Of a stretch of DNA of 64,000 nucleotides, positions 27,006 through 35,337 are shown in pieces. This DNA comes from Ignavibacteriota bacterium (GTDB taxonomy: Bacteria; Bacteroidota; Ignavibacteria; Ignavibacteriales; Melioribacteraceae): the NCBI GenBank assembly GCA_002698995.1, contig PAAX01000013.1, forward strand, positions 1-64,000, written 5' to 3'. The notes beneath the pieces were generated by a model that saw only the letters and a program-made list of their open reading frames with translations, was not told where the DNA came from and searched no databases. A program made the translations under genes and the position numbers. Each line of letters opens with the position of its first letter. Positions within the stretch are counted from its first letter, which is position 1.

Positions 27006-27781
27006 AAAGGATTTGTGTACTTAACAATAATACTGATTCTTCTATTTACAACATCATAAGGGTTATTTTTGTTTCTTAATCTATTATCTGCATAACCTCT
27101 AATTTCATCAATTTGTTCTTGCTTAACACCACCGTTTATTAGCGATCTTCTTGCGGCGTTTGCTCTATCAGCACTTAGCTCATAATTAGAATAACCGCCG
27201 TTTTCAGCTCCAGGAAAAGGACGAGAATCCGTATGTCCTTCTATTACAATTTTATTATTTAGTTTAGAAATTTCTTTACCAATTAATCTAACTAATTGTT
27301 CCGCACGATTATTCATTTGAGCTGTACCAACCTCAAAAAAAACATCTTCGGAAGATTCCATTATTTCAATTCTTAATCCTTCATCTATAATTTCAATTTC
27401 AACTTGATCTAGAATTCCTTCAAAATCTGAACTGCTGCTCAATTCATCAAGCAATTCTTCCCCCATCTGCTCAAGTTTTTTTCTTTCCATTTCTTGAAGC
27501 TGAAGATCGGACATAATTTCGGGGCTGACTTTAGTCATTCCACCGCCGTCAATAACGGTTGGTCCTCTTCCGGTTCCAAATCCAACCGGATCTTTAAAAT
27601 AACCGGCTACTGCTTCTTTTACTTGTTCACTTTGTCCTAAAATCCAAAGCACAATAAAAAGAGCCATCATTGCAGTTACAAAATCTGCATAAGCAACTTT
27701 CCAAGCGCCGCCATGATGCCCTTCCCCTTTTCTTTTCCCTTTTTTAATTATTATCGGGGTATTTTCGCCGGAATCAGCCAT
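27002..27781 (-). CDS. motB: flagellar stator protein MotB (first stator set)
   Basis: The peptidoglycan-anchored stator subunit, 259 residues. A basic N-terminus with GHHGGAWKVA precedes one membrane helix carrying the ion-binding Asp D33 (YADFVTAMMALFIVLW). The plug and linker follow, and then an OmpA-like domain (about 125-255) with the peptidoglycan motif IVIEGHTDSRPF and ADRANAARRSL. The WKVAYADFVTAMMA type of helix is usual for proton-driven MotB, though ion use is not proven by sequence. It directly follows its motA, with the TAA of motA immediately before the ATG. Confidence 0.94.
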   Translation of the reverse strand: MADSGENTPIIIKKGKRKGEGHHGGAWKVAYADFVTAMMALFIVLWILGQSEQVKEAVAGYFKDPVGFGTGRGPTVIDGGGMTKVSPEIMSDLQLQEMERKKLEQMGEELLDELSSSSDFEGILDQVEIEIIDEGLRIEIMESSEDVFFEVGTAQMNNRAEQLVRLIGKEISKLNNKIVIEGHTDSRPFPGAENGGYSNYELSADRANAARRSLINGGVKQEQIDEIRGYADNRLRNKNNPYDVVNRRISIIVKYTNPL

Positions 27782-28636
27782 TTACTCTTTTCCTCTTAAG
27801 AAGTTTTCCAGTTCAGAGAAAGTCGGTCTAGCATCTGAATAAATTGTTCTTCTAGCAATTTCAACAGCTACAATTGGAGGATTTCCTTTTGCATAAGCAA
27901 CAACTGCAGCTTTTATGGTTTCCAAATATCTTACATTACCTTCAATCTGATGTTCAATATTTGTTGCTAAAGGATTTACAAATCCATACGATAAAAGCAC
28001 ACCTAAAAATGTTCCAACTAAAGCTGCAGCAACGTGTTTTCCAACAGCTTCGGCGCCGTCATTAATGCTTCCCATTGTTACAATTATTCCAAGCACTGCA
28101 GCAACAATTCCCAATCCGGGTAATGCATCTCCCGTTTTAGCAATTAAATGAGGAATTGGTTTCTGTTCCATTTCGTAAGTTTCAATTTCTGTATCCATTA
28201 AAGACTCAACTTCATGCGGAGGAACACCGCCGGAAAGCATTACTTTTAATGTGTCGCATAAGAAAGTCAGTGCAACTTCATTCTTTATGAATTTTTCATT
28301 TCTGGAAAGTACATCACTTTCCTTCGGATTTTCAATATGTTTTTCAATTGCTAAAAGTCCGTCTCTTTGCGCAACCAGAAATAATTCATAAAAAGATTTT
28401 AATAAATCCATATAATCTTTTTTGGAAACATGATTTCCTTTAATTGCTTTTGGTATTGCAGCAATTATCTGTTTGATTGTTTCCAGGGGTGCAGAGATTA
28501 AAAGACTTCCTATTGCCGCACCTCCAATTGTTACAAATTCAGAAATTTGCAGAAGTACAATTAAATTTCCGCCGGCCATTAAAAAGCCGACTATAACACC
28601 AACCGTTACAACAATAGCACCAATAATTATGAACAT
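27782..28636 (-). CDS. motA: flagellar stator protein MotA (first stator set)
   Basis: The 284-residue stator channel subunit has four membrane helices and a large cytoplasmic domain between helices 2 and 3. The closing helices carry the family segment PGLGIVAAVLGIIVTMG and AALVGTFLGVLLSYG. It resembles the enteric-type MotA with the N-terminus FIIIGAIVVTVGVIVGFLMAGG. It pairs with the adjacent MotB to couple ion flow to rotor torque. It lies 11 bases after the REC-HPt gene. No good ribosome site is visible. Confidence 0.94.
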   Translation of the reverse strand: MFIIIGAIVVTVGVIVGFLMAGGNLIVLLQISEFVTIGGAAIGSLLISAPLETIKQIIAAIPKAIKGNHVSKKDYMDLLKSFYELFLVAQRDGLLAIEKHIENPKESDVLSRNEKFIKNEVALTFLCDTLKVMLSGGVPPHEVESLMDTEIETYEMEQKPIPHLIAKTGDALPGLGIVAAVLGIIVTMGSINDGAEAVGKHVAAALVGTFLGVLLSYGFVNPLATNIEHQIEGNVRYLETIKAAVVAYAKGNPPIVAVEIARRTIYSDARPTFSELENFLRGKE

Positions 28637-28647
28637 AGCATTTTACT

Positions 28648-29352
28648 TTATGTGTTTATTAATCTTTTTATTTGATCGACAGTTAAAAATATTTGATTAC
28701 ATTTAATTTCGGCAAAGAGCCAGTCGCTTGGATTATTATATTCTTTTTCCAAAATCAACGAACTCAGTTCGGTTAATTCGGGATACCCGATTGTACCACC
28801 CGCTCCTTTAATTTCATGAACTGCCATTCTCAGCATATTTTCGTTTTTTTCTCTTAATGCTGATTTAATCATTTCTTTTTTCATCTGAAATGATTCGATA
28901 AAAAATTCGGCTAATTTATTTTTTATTTCGGATTTATCATTACTTGAAAAAGAGGATGAATTAAATGAAGAAAAATTATTTCCGCCAAGTAATTCATTCA
29001 CATTTCTTTTTAATTCCTCGTCGTCAATCGGTTTGGAAATTACTTTATCTGCTCCCGCTTCCAAAGCAGCTAAAACATTGCTTCTTGCGGTATTTGCGCT
29101 GATAACCAAAACCGGAATATTTCTAATATCTTTTAATACTTTTTTTACTTGAAGCATTTTAATTCCGTCAAAATTCGGCATCATTAAATCGAGAATGATT
29201 AAATCGGGTTTAACCTCTGCCGTTTTCTGGATTCCGTCTAAACCGTCGGAACTGGTAATAACATTAAAATCAAAATCTTCAAAAAAAGTTTTTAATGAAT
29301 TAAGAATAACATCCGAGTCGTCAACAATAAGTATTTTAGTTTTGCCCGGCAT
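28648..29352 (-). CDS. receiver-HPt phosphorelay protein
   Basis: A 234-residue protein joining two phosphorelay domains. The receiver covers about 1-122, with D11/D12, phospho-Asp D55 in LIILDLMMP and K107 in VISKPID. After a serine/asparagine-rich linker comes a histidine phosphotransfer domain (about 145-232) with the acceptor H179 in MAVHEIKGAGGTIG. Such proteins pass phosphate between receivers and kinases. The TAATG overlap with csrA couples the two genes. With the PAS kinase, the stand-alone receiver and the REC-DHp protein it would make up a relay encoded inside the stator region. Confidence 0.9.
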   Translation of the reverse strand: MPGKTKILIVDDSDVILNSLKTFFEDFDFNVITSSDGLDGIQKTAEVKPDLIILDLMMPNFDGIKMLQVKKVLKDIRNIPVLVISANTARSNVLAALEAGADKVISKPIDDEELKRNVNELLGGNNFSSFNSSSFSSNDKSEIKNKLAEFFIESFQMKKEMIKSALREKNENMLRMAVHEIKGAGGTIGYPELTELSSLILEKEYNNPSDWLFAEIKCNQIFLTVDQIKRLINT

Positions 29353-29600
29353 TATTTCTTTTTATTCAGCTTATTAATTGAGAGATTTTTTAATTCATCA
29401 GGAGAAATATTAGAGCTCTGTTTAGAAGCTTCTACAGTATGAGTTTTAACAGTTTCATAAATTTCTTCTCTTAAAATTTTCATATCTGCCGGCGCTTCAA
29501 TTCCAATTTTCACTTGATTATCACTTGTACTTAGCACACTGATAATAATATTAGCTCCGATTCTAATTTTCTCGCCTTGTTTTCTGGTTAATACAAGCAT
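29352..29600 (-). CDS. csrA: carbon storage regulator CsrA
   Basis: An RNA-binding post-transcriptional repressor. The N-terminal strand MLVLTRKQGEKIRIG and the LREEIYETV region carrying the RNA-contacting Arg are typical. At 82 residues it has a longer C-terminal tail than enteric CsrA (61), as in species that also have FliW. In those, CsrA represses flagellin translation and FliW releases it. FliW is directly upstream here, supporting that partner switch. The flagellin gene itself is not in the window. Confidence 0.96.
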   Translation of the reverse strand: MLVLTRKQGEKIRIGANIIISVLSTSDNQVKIGIEAPADMKILREEIYETVKTHTVEASKQSSNISPDELKNLSINKLNKKK

Positions 29601-29615
29601 AATATTTTTTCTTAT

Positions 29616-29999
29616 TTAGTTTTCGGTAAATAGTTTATAATCCACTTGATAATTCTCTTTATCTATAATCTTTTGCTCACCTGTATTATTTTTTTGGTTA
29701 ATATAAACTGGAGCCTTAAGATTAATAGAAATATTTAGAGGATCTTTATCAAGTTTTACAATTCCGAAAGGTTCACTTTCGTTGTAATCAGGATAATTTT
29801 CCTCAATCATTTTAACCGGAAATATAGGAAAAACCAGTTCCGGTTCATCAATTGAAGTTAACCAGAAAAATAGGTCATTGTCTTTTGTTATCAAAACAAA
29901 TTTTTTGAATTCTTCAAACCCGAGTAATCCATCAGCAAAGTGTAATATGATTTTCTCGTCGAATTCAAATTCACCAAATTGTTGATTTTGTAGTTTCAT
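29616..29999 (-). CDS. fliW: flagellar assembly factor FliW
   Basis: A 127-residue CsrA antagonist. The family opening is seen as the FGEFEFDE segment followed by ILHFADGLLGFEEFKKFVLI, and the central segment PELVFPIF is also conserved. FliW binds either flagellin or CsrA, so that flagellin export state controls CsrA activity. It is 15 bases upstream of csrA and ten after motB2, in the usual fliW-csrA order. Confidence 0.95.
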   Translation of the reverse strand: MKLQNQQFGEFEFDEKIILHFADGLLGFEEFKKFVLITKDNDLFFWLTSIDEPELVFPIFPVKMIEENYPDYNESEPFGIVKLDKDPLNISINLKAPVYINQKNNTGEQKIIDKENYQVDYKLFTEN

Positions 30000-30009
30000 A
30001 ATGCCTGTA

Positions 30010-30837
30010 TTATTGTTGTTGTTTTAAAATTACTATATCTACTCTTCTATTTTTTGCTCTTCCTTCTTCAGTATCGTTCGGTTTAATAGGCTCGTATGCC
30101 GCAAAACCGGCAATCGATAATTTATCCGGTGTTATACCTTCAATATTTAGAAGAAAGTGGGCAGTATTTGTTGCTCTTGCAACCGATAAATGCCAATTAG
30201 TTGGATATTCCGGAGTACTAATCGGCACATTGTCCGAATGTCCTTCAATTCTAATTTCATTAGGAAGTTCGGATAATACCTGCGCAATTTGTTTAAGAAC
30301 CACTTTTGCATTTTCATTTAATTCTGCTTCACCTGAATTAAACAGAATTTTATCCATAATTCTTAGAGTTAATCCTTTATCTGTTTCTATTAACTCTACT
30401 CCATCTGAAAGACCGTTAATTTCTATTAATTCATTTACGGTAGCCTTCCATGTTCTCATTCCGTTAAATCTATCAGTAATACCTAAATTAGAATCTTCAA
30501 AATCAGTCAGTTCATTTTCCTTACCAAATACACTTCCCAACGCAGCAGTATATGAATCATATTTCTGCAAATCGATTGAAGAAATAGCATAAAGAATTAT
30601 AAAGAGCCCCAGCAAAAGAGTAATCAAATCAGCATAAGTAATTAAGTAACGATCTTTTTCTCCATCATCTTCGGAAAAATTATCTTCAATACTTAAGCGG
30701 CTATTAACTCTTGTTGTTCTCTTTGAGGAAGCATACTTATCATTCTCGACTTGATTATTGTGGGAATCTCCCCACTCTGCAAGGCCAAAACTCCCTCCAA
30801 AGATATTTCCATCATATGTTTTTCTTCTAGATGACAT
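30010..30837 (-). CDS. motB: flagellar stator protein MotB (second stator set)
   Basis: A second MotB-type protein, 275 residues. The single membrane helix has the ion-binding Asp D70 (YLITYADLITLLLGLFIILYAIS). The OmpA-like domain (about 150-272) contains IRIEGHSDNVPI and the NRRVDIVI ending. The helix is closer to MotB of the MotS/PomB-like branch than the first set is, so it may use another ion (inference). The start is odd: the only ATG, GTG or TTG in frame lies 145 bases inside motA2, giving a 65-residue charged, glycine/serine-rich cytoplasmic extension. A rare ATT just after the motA2 stop is the alternative. No ribosome site is visible at the ATG. Confidence 0.88.
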   Translation of the reverse strand: MSSRRKTYDGNIFGGSFGLAEWGDSHNNQVENDKYASSKRTTRVNSRLSIEDNFSEDDGEKDRYLITYADLITLLLGLFIILYAISSIDLQKYDSYTAALGSVFGKENELTDFEDSNLGITDRFNGMRTWKATVNELIEINGLSDGVELIETDKGLTLRIMDKILFNSGEAELNENAKVVLKQIAQVLSELPNEIRIEGHSDNVPISTPEYPTNWHLSVARATNTAHFLLNIEGITPDKLSIAGFAAYEPIKPNDTEEGRAKNRRVDIVILKQQQ

Positions 30838-31472
30838 TGTTTTAATCTATCTGCTATTGGAAACCAAATTAAATTTGCGCTAAAAACTCCCCAAAGTGTA
30901 GCAATAAAAGCAGTTGCAATGCTTTGTATTAATACATTCGGATCATTTCCGGCATTAGCTAAAGTTATAATTAAAGCCATTACGGTTCCTAAAATTCCCA
31001 TTGTAGGAGAATAACCTCCCATTTTGGAAAAAATATGAACATTTGAATAATGGCGTTCCTGCATCGATTTTATTTCTGTTAAAGCTATGGTTTCTAATGA
31101 AACCGGGTCAGTTCCGTCAAGCACATACTTAATCAGCTTTTGCGGAAACTGATATTTTAATCTAAATAAATCCTTTTCTACAGAAAGTAATCCTTCCTGT
31201 CTCGATTTTTTAGAAAGTTCTACAAAAATTTCTATTAAATATTTTACTTCATACTTTTTGGGATTATACGCAAGTTTAATAAGTTTGAATGCCCCGAAAA
31301 ATTTTTCCCAGCCGAAACCGATTATTGTAGCGGAAAAAGTTCCGCCAAAAACAATTATAATTGGTGAAATTAGGAAAAGTGCTCTAAACGAACCTCCTTC
31401 AATCATATAGGCGCCGAATACAACAAGCAAACCCAAAATTAAACCATGTAATCCGCCAAGTTTTTTTATCAT
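30693..31472 (-). CDS. motA: flagellar stator protein MotA (second stator set)
   Basis: A 259-residue MotA/PomA-type channel subunit. Four membrane helices are seen, with the first as GLHGLILGLLVVFGAYMIEGG and the closing pair around PTMGILGTVMALIITLAN and AFIATLWGVFSANLIW. The C-terminal tail LEGVLALQSGEIPTIIK is conserved in the family, so the 3' end that overlaps motB2 is truly coding in this frame. ATGA overlap with flgL at its start. Sequence differs enough from motA1 that the two pairs are not a recent duplication. Confidence 0.93.
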   Translation of the reverse strand: MIKKLGGLHGLILGLLVVFGAYMIEGGSFRALFLISPIIIVFGGTFSATIIGFGWEKFFGAFKLIKLAYNPKKYEVKYLIEIFVELSKKSRQEGLLSVEKDLFRLKYQFPQKLIKYVLDGTDPVSLETIALTEIKSMQERHYSNVHIFSKMGGYSPTMGILGTVMALIITLANAGNDPNVLIQSIATAFIATLWGVFSANLIWFPIADRLKQCHLEEKHMMEISLEGVLALQSGEIPTIIKSRMISMLPQREQQELIAA

Positions 31473-32704
31473 AAGAAATCCATAAGTGATTTAGGAAGAA
31501 TCATGGATGAAATTTTATAACTCATATCTAAATTGAATTGTGTGTTATTTAGATCCATAATTGCTTCTGCCAAATCAACATCTCTTTCATTGCCAAGTAA
31601 TTCTTGAAGCTCAATTGATTGATTAGAAAGCAGTTCACCAGTACTGCTTAATTTATTCATAATACTTCCGGCTTCCGAAGTTTTATTAATAACATGCTGA
31701 CTAAATTCCTCAACAATTTTTACCTGATTACTATTCGGCTTAATTCCATTTTCCAAACCTTCCTTAATAGATAGCAGTGTTTTGAAAATATCAGCCTTTT
31801 GAACTTGATTAGAAAATACTTGCGCCGATGCTGATTTTTCCGTTAATCCTTTTATATTCAAATCAAGCTTAATTCCAGTTGCCGAATCCTCAATAAAAAT
31901 TGATTCTTCATTATTTCCATCTATTGTACTCAAAGCCCCGTTTGCATTAAACACCAAAGTATTTGAACCTGAAGTCACTGATGTCATACCTGCATCAACA
32001 ATATCATAATCCAATGTATAAGTATTTGCTGCAGTTTTAGTATAGGATATATTCATATCGTATTCGTTTCCATCAGGATCCAAAACTTTAACCGTATTAG
32101 AAACCACAGAACCTACTGCTGAGCTTGAATCCAAATTTCCTGTCTGTTTTAGCGATGGGAAGAATAATTCATTTCCGGTTATATTAATCTTCTGATTTAT
32201 ATTGGTGGCTATTCGAATTTTTTGTTCACCATTTAATTCGCTTGAAGAAGCATCTATTGTTGAACCATTTTTAACAAAAGGATCAGTTGAATGATTTGTT
32301 CCGCCGAATAAGTATTGTTCATCAAACTTAGAATTAGCAAAATTAAGCATAGCTTCAATCGACATTCCAATCTTTGAGGCGTAAGAATTTAAATCATTTA
32401 CGGAAGCATTATTAATAGAAGCAAGATTCACCAAAACATTTTGAACTTCCGAAGTTATTCCTTCAAGAGAAAGTGCTGTTGCATCCAAATATGATTGCGC
32501 ACTTTCAATATTTTTTTGAAATGTAGTAACTCCGCTCAACTGGTTTTGAAGTCTCAGAATTCTAGAAGTACCTGCAGGCGAATCAGATGGTCTATTTACT
32601 TTACTTCTTGTAGAGATCTGTTCTTGTATATTTTGAGTATCAACCTTGTGCTTTTCAAGATTGTAAAGAAACGTCTGCTGAAGTATTCTATCTGTTACTC
32701 TCAT
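31469..32704 (-). CDS. flgL: hook-filament junction protein FlgL with inserted FlgE-type D2 domain
   Basis: The second junction protein (HAP3) between hook and filament, 411 residues. The N-terminal coil is flagellin-like (MRVTDRILQQTFLYNLEKH, then RPSDSPAGTSRILRLQ), and the C-terminal coil contains ERDVDLAEAIMDLNNTQFNL. Between them residues 189-293 match the D2 domain of the hook protein FlgE encoded at 54343-55983: GNLDSSSAVGSVVSNT, then DPDGNEYDMNISYTKTAANTY and ATGIKLDLN, against AVGDSVTDSNT, NGNEYTLSVTYTKTAADEY and TLGIDFNFD. It follows flgK by 2 bases. Confidence 0.9.
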   Translation of the reverse strand: MRVTDRILQQTFLYNLEKHKVDTQNIQEQISTRSKVNRPSDSPAGTSRILRLQNQLSGVTTFQKNIESAQSYLDATALSLEGITSEVQNVLVNLASINNASVNDLNSYASKIGMSIEAMLNFANSKFDEQYLFGGTNHSTDPFVKNGSTIDASSSELNGEQKIRIATNINQKINITGNELFFPSLKQTGNLDSSSAVGSVVSNTVKVLDPDGNEYDMNISYTKTAANTYTLDYDIVDAGMTSVTSGSNTLVFNANGALSTIDGNNEESIFIEDSATGIKLDLNIKGLTEKSASAQVFSNQVQKADIFKTLLSIKEGLENGIKPNSNQVKIVEEFSQHVINKTSEAGSIMNKLSSTGELLSNQSIELQELLGNERDVDLAEAIMDLNNTQFNLDMSYKISSMILPKSLMDFL

Positions 32705-32706
32705 AA

Positions 32707-34068
32707 TTATACCATGCTTAATAATGTTTGTAATATTTCATCTGCAACTTTTATTAATCTTGCAGAAGCATCATACGATCTTTGAAACTTTAATACGTTT
32801 ACCATTTCTTCATCAACTGAAACACCGGAATATTCTGCTTTCTGTAATTCCAACTGATTCAAAACCAATTCATACGATTCAAGGTTTTGTTCTTGAACTC
32901 TCTTGTCGTTTCCTAATCCGCTTACAAAATTTGAGTACTTTTCAGATATAGTTATTCCGTCTATTAATTTTTCATCCTGTAGTTTTGATATCTGAAGAGC
33001 AATAGAATTATTTCCGCTTGTTCCGTCTTCAGAAATTGAAATCAAATTAACATTATCGACAATTTCCGAATTTAACTTTAGCACTCCACTATCGTAGCTG
33101 CTGAAAAAATTAACTCCGGTTGCCGGTGGTTCGGTATTTGAATAACCTGAACTATGAAGTGTATTTACCTGTTCGTAAATTGCTTTTGCAACCAAATCCA
33201 ACTCATTTTGATAACTTGGAATCTGTGTATTGTAAGCTTTTGAAAGAGCAAATAATTCTCCACCGTTTAATGCCAAAGATGCTGCTCCATCTTCTGTAGT
33301 AATTTTAATTTTACCGCCGGTTTCGGTCAATTTAAATTGAGTACTTTGAATTCTATCAACAGCAAATACACCACCAATGGAAATATTGGCAACATTAAAT
33401 TCATCATACGAAACATTTATGTTTGCCAGTTTACTCAACTGATTTATTAATTCATCCCGTTTATCCAAAAGATCGTTAACCGAACTTCCTCCGGTTGCAT
33501 TTGCTTCATAAACTTGTCTGTTTAATACCCTAATCTGTTCAGTTAATCCGTTCAACTGATCAACAATATCGGAACTTTCATTTTTAAGATCTGATTTTAC
33601 TCTTGTAATCCCTGAATAAATATTTTCAAGTTTGGTAGCCATCTGTTGGGCAGATTGTACAACATTATTTCTTAAAGGAACTGAAGTAGGATTAACAGCA
33701 AGTTCATCCCAAGAATTGAAAAAACCGCTGATTAAATTTGATAACCCAAGCTCAGAAGGTTCACTTAAAAGTGATTCTATTTGTCCAAGTATTGAGGACT
33801 GCTTATCTGCAAAAGAATAGCTTTGGTTGTAAGTTCTTATCTGCGTTTCCGTAATTTCATTTTTTACTCTAACTATATCATCCAACCTTACACCCGAACC
33901 GAAGGCTATTTTGGTTCTCATATCCGGAATTTCGGTTGCAAGCACAACATTCTGCCTTGAATAATTTGGATTATTGGCATTTGCAATATTGTTTGATGTT
34001 ACAGCAAGCGCCTTCTGATACGCAGATAGTGATGTACGCGATATGTCAAATAATTTGTTAACGCCCAT
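32707..34068 (-). CDS. flgK: hook-filament junction protein FlgK
   Basis: The first junction protein (HAP1) on the hook, 453 residues, shorter than the enteric protein (about 550), so it has a reduced outer domain. The N-terminus has the axial-protein motif with YQKALAVTSNNIANANNPNYSRQ. The C-terminus has the matching coil VDEEMVNVLKFQRSYDASARLIKV. Both ends form the coiled-coil core. It follows flgN with a TAATG overlap, so chaperone and substrate are translated together. Confidence 0.94.
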   Translation of the reverse strand: MGVNKLFDISRTSLSAYQKALAVTSNNIANANNPNYSRQNVVLATEIPDMRTKIAFGSGVRLDDIVRVKNEITETQIRTYNQSYSFADKQSSILGQIESLLSEPSELGLSNLISGFFNSWDELAVNPTSVPLRNNVVQSAQQMATKLENIYSGITRVKSDLKNESSDIVDQLNGLTEQIRVLNRQVYEANATGGSSVNDLLDKRDELINQLSKLANINVSYDEFNVANISIGGVFAVDRIQSTQFKLTETGGKIKITTEDGAASLALNGGELFALSKAYNTQIPSYQNELDLVAKAIYEQVNTLHSSGYSNTEPPATGVNFFSSYDSGVLKLNSEIVDNVNLISISEDGTSGNNSIALQISKLQDEKLIDGITISEKYSNFVSGLGNDKRVQEQNLESYELVLNQLELQKAEYSGVSVDEEMVNVLKFQRSYDASARLIKVADEILQTLLSMV

Positions 34069-34523
34069 TATATTTTTCTATCCACTATTGATTTTTTATT
34101 GTTTGATAAGAGCGTATTTATGGTTTCGTTTATAAATCTTTTTGAATGCTGAATTAGAAACATGTTCTGATTATTTACATCCGAAATCATTTCTGCAAGG
34201 TTTTTAATCTTGTTTTCAAATTTTGATAAAGATTTTAATTCATCTTCTGAAACCAAATTTTTCAATTTCTCTACAACATCACTTAATTTTGTTGAATTAA
34301 ATTTAGTATTGTAAGTAAGAGTTAAATTGTCCAAGGCCGATTGTCTTTCCTTTTCAATTTCCTTAACTCTTATTAATAATTTTTCTTCCTGCTGAATCGA
34401 ATCTTCAATTCCTTGATGAGACATTGAAATCAAGGCAATCTGCTTTTTTTGAACTGTCTCTAAAAGTTCATTTAAGTTTTTTTCATGTTTTTGCAGCGAA
34501 CTGTATAATTCTTTTAAGTCCAT
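34068..34523 (-). CDS. flgN: FlgN-like export chaperone
   Basis: A 151-residue all-helical, coiled-coil-rich protein with no signal peptide. It has the size, helix-turn-helix pattern and late NQNMFLIQHSKRFINETINTLL segment of FlgN chaperones (family motif around NxxLL). FlgN protects FlgK and FlgL before export. The position directly before flgK and flgL is the main support. AAGG lies before the ATG. Sequence identity to known FlgN is low by eye. Confidence 0.8.
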   Translation of the reverse strand: MDLKELYSSLQKHEKNLNELLETVQKKQIALISMSHQGIEDSIQQEEKLLIRVKEIEKERQSALDNLTLTYNTKFNSTKLSDVVEKLKNLVSEDELKSLSKFENKIKNLAEMISDVNNQNMFLIQHSKRFINETINTLLSNNKKSIVDRKI

Positions 34524-34524
34524 T

Positions 34525-35328
34525 TTAACCTTCCAAATGATTTAAGTAACCGAGAACTCTTTTTACATATTTTTGAGTTTCATCAAACGGGGGAATTCCA
34601 TTGTATTTATCAACATTCCCCGGACCCGCATTATAAGCGGCTAAAGCTAATTCAACATCACCATCATATTTTTTTAACATCTGCGAAAAATATTTTGTAC
34701 CGCCAAAAATATTCTGCTGGGGATCCCAAACATTTTTTACACCCATATCTTTAGCAGTTCCATCCATTAACTGCATTAATCCTTTTGCTTTTGCTTTTGA
34801 AATAGCTTTTGGATTTCCGGCAGATTCAGTAAGTATAATTGATTTTATTAGATTTTCACTTATTCCAAATTTTGAAGAAGCCTCTTTGATTATCGGATTA
34901 AAGTAATCTACTTTACTCATCGAATTTTTAGAAGGCATAATTCCTTTTAATCCGCCGTCAAATTTAAGTTCGGGAGATTTTTTAGTTACAGGTAGTCCGT
35001 ATCCAAACTGTGAGGGATCAAATTTTTCACCTGTTACTTTTTCAAAAATCTGTTTTGCAATTCCCAAACTTTTACTTTCGGTCATATGGCTTGCAATTTC
35101 CATTTGGAATAATGAATCAAAAACATCACCGCCGTAATTGTTTTCACCAAACATTCCGTTTGTAGTTTGATTCATACTTTTAAGCATCATTGTAGTAAGC
35201 ATACTTTCAAAATCCATTGATGCTTTTGCAAGCTTATTCTTTTCCTCTGCTGTATATCTTGATTCAATTTTCTGAGGTTCAGAAATATGCTTTGTATTAT
35301 TCGATATTTTTAATGGTATCTGTTCCAT
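34525..35328 (-). CDS. flgJ: FlgJ-type rod-binding domain fused to SLT lytic transglycosylase
   Basis: Residues 30-100 are the rod-binding domain of FlgJ (ASMDFESMLTTMMLKSM, YGGDVFDSLFQMEIASHM, SLGIAKQIFEKV). Residues 145-260 are a soluble lytic transglycosylase domain (GH23) with catalytic E168 in ILTESAGNP, then AKGLMQLMDGTAKDMG and LALAAYNAGPGNVDKY. In enterics the second domain of FlgJ is instead a GH73 glucosaminidase. The protein would be exported into the periplasm with the rod and open the peptidoglycan for it. It lies between flgI and flgN. Confidence 0.92.
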   Translation of the reverse strand: MEQIPLKISNNTKHISEPQKIESRYTAEEKNKLAKASMDFESMLTTMMLKSMNQTTNGMFGENNYGGDVFDSLFQMEIASHMTESKSLGIAKQIFEKVTGEKFDPSQFGYGLPVTKKSPELKFDGGLKGIMPSKNSMSKVDYFNPIIKEASSKFGISENLIKSIILTESAGNPKAISKAKAKGLMQLMDGTAKDMGVKNVWDPQQNIFGGTKYFSQMLKKYDGDVELALAAYNAGPGNVDKYNGIPPFDETQKYVKRVLGYLNHLEG

Positions 35329-35337
35329 AATATTTTT

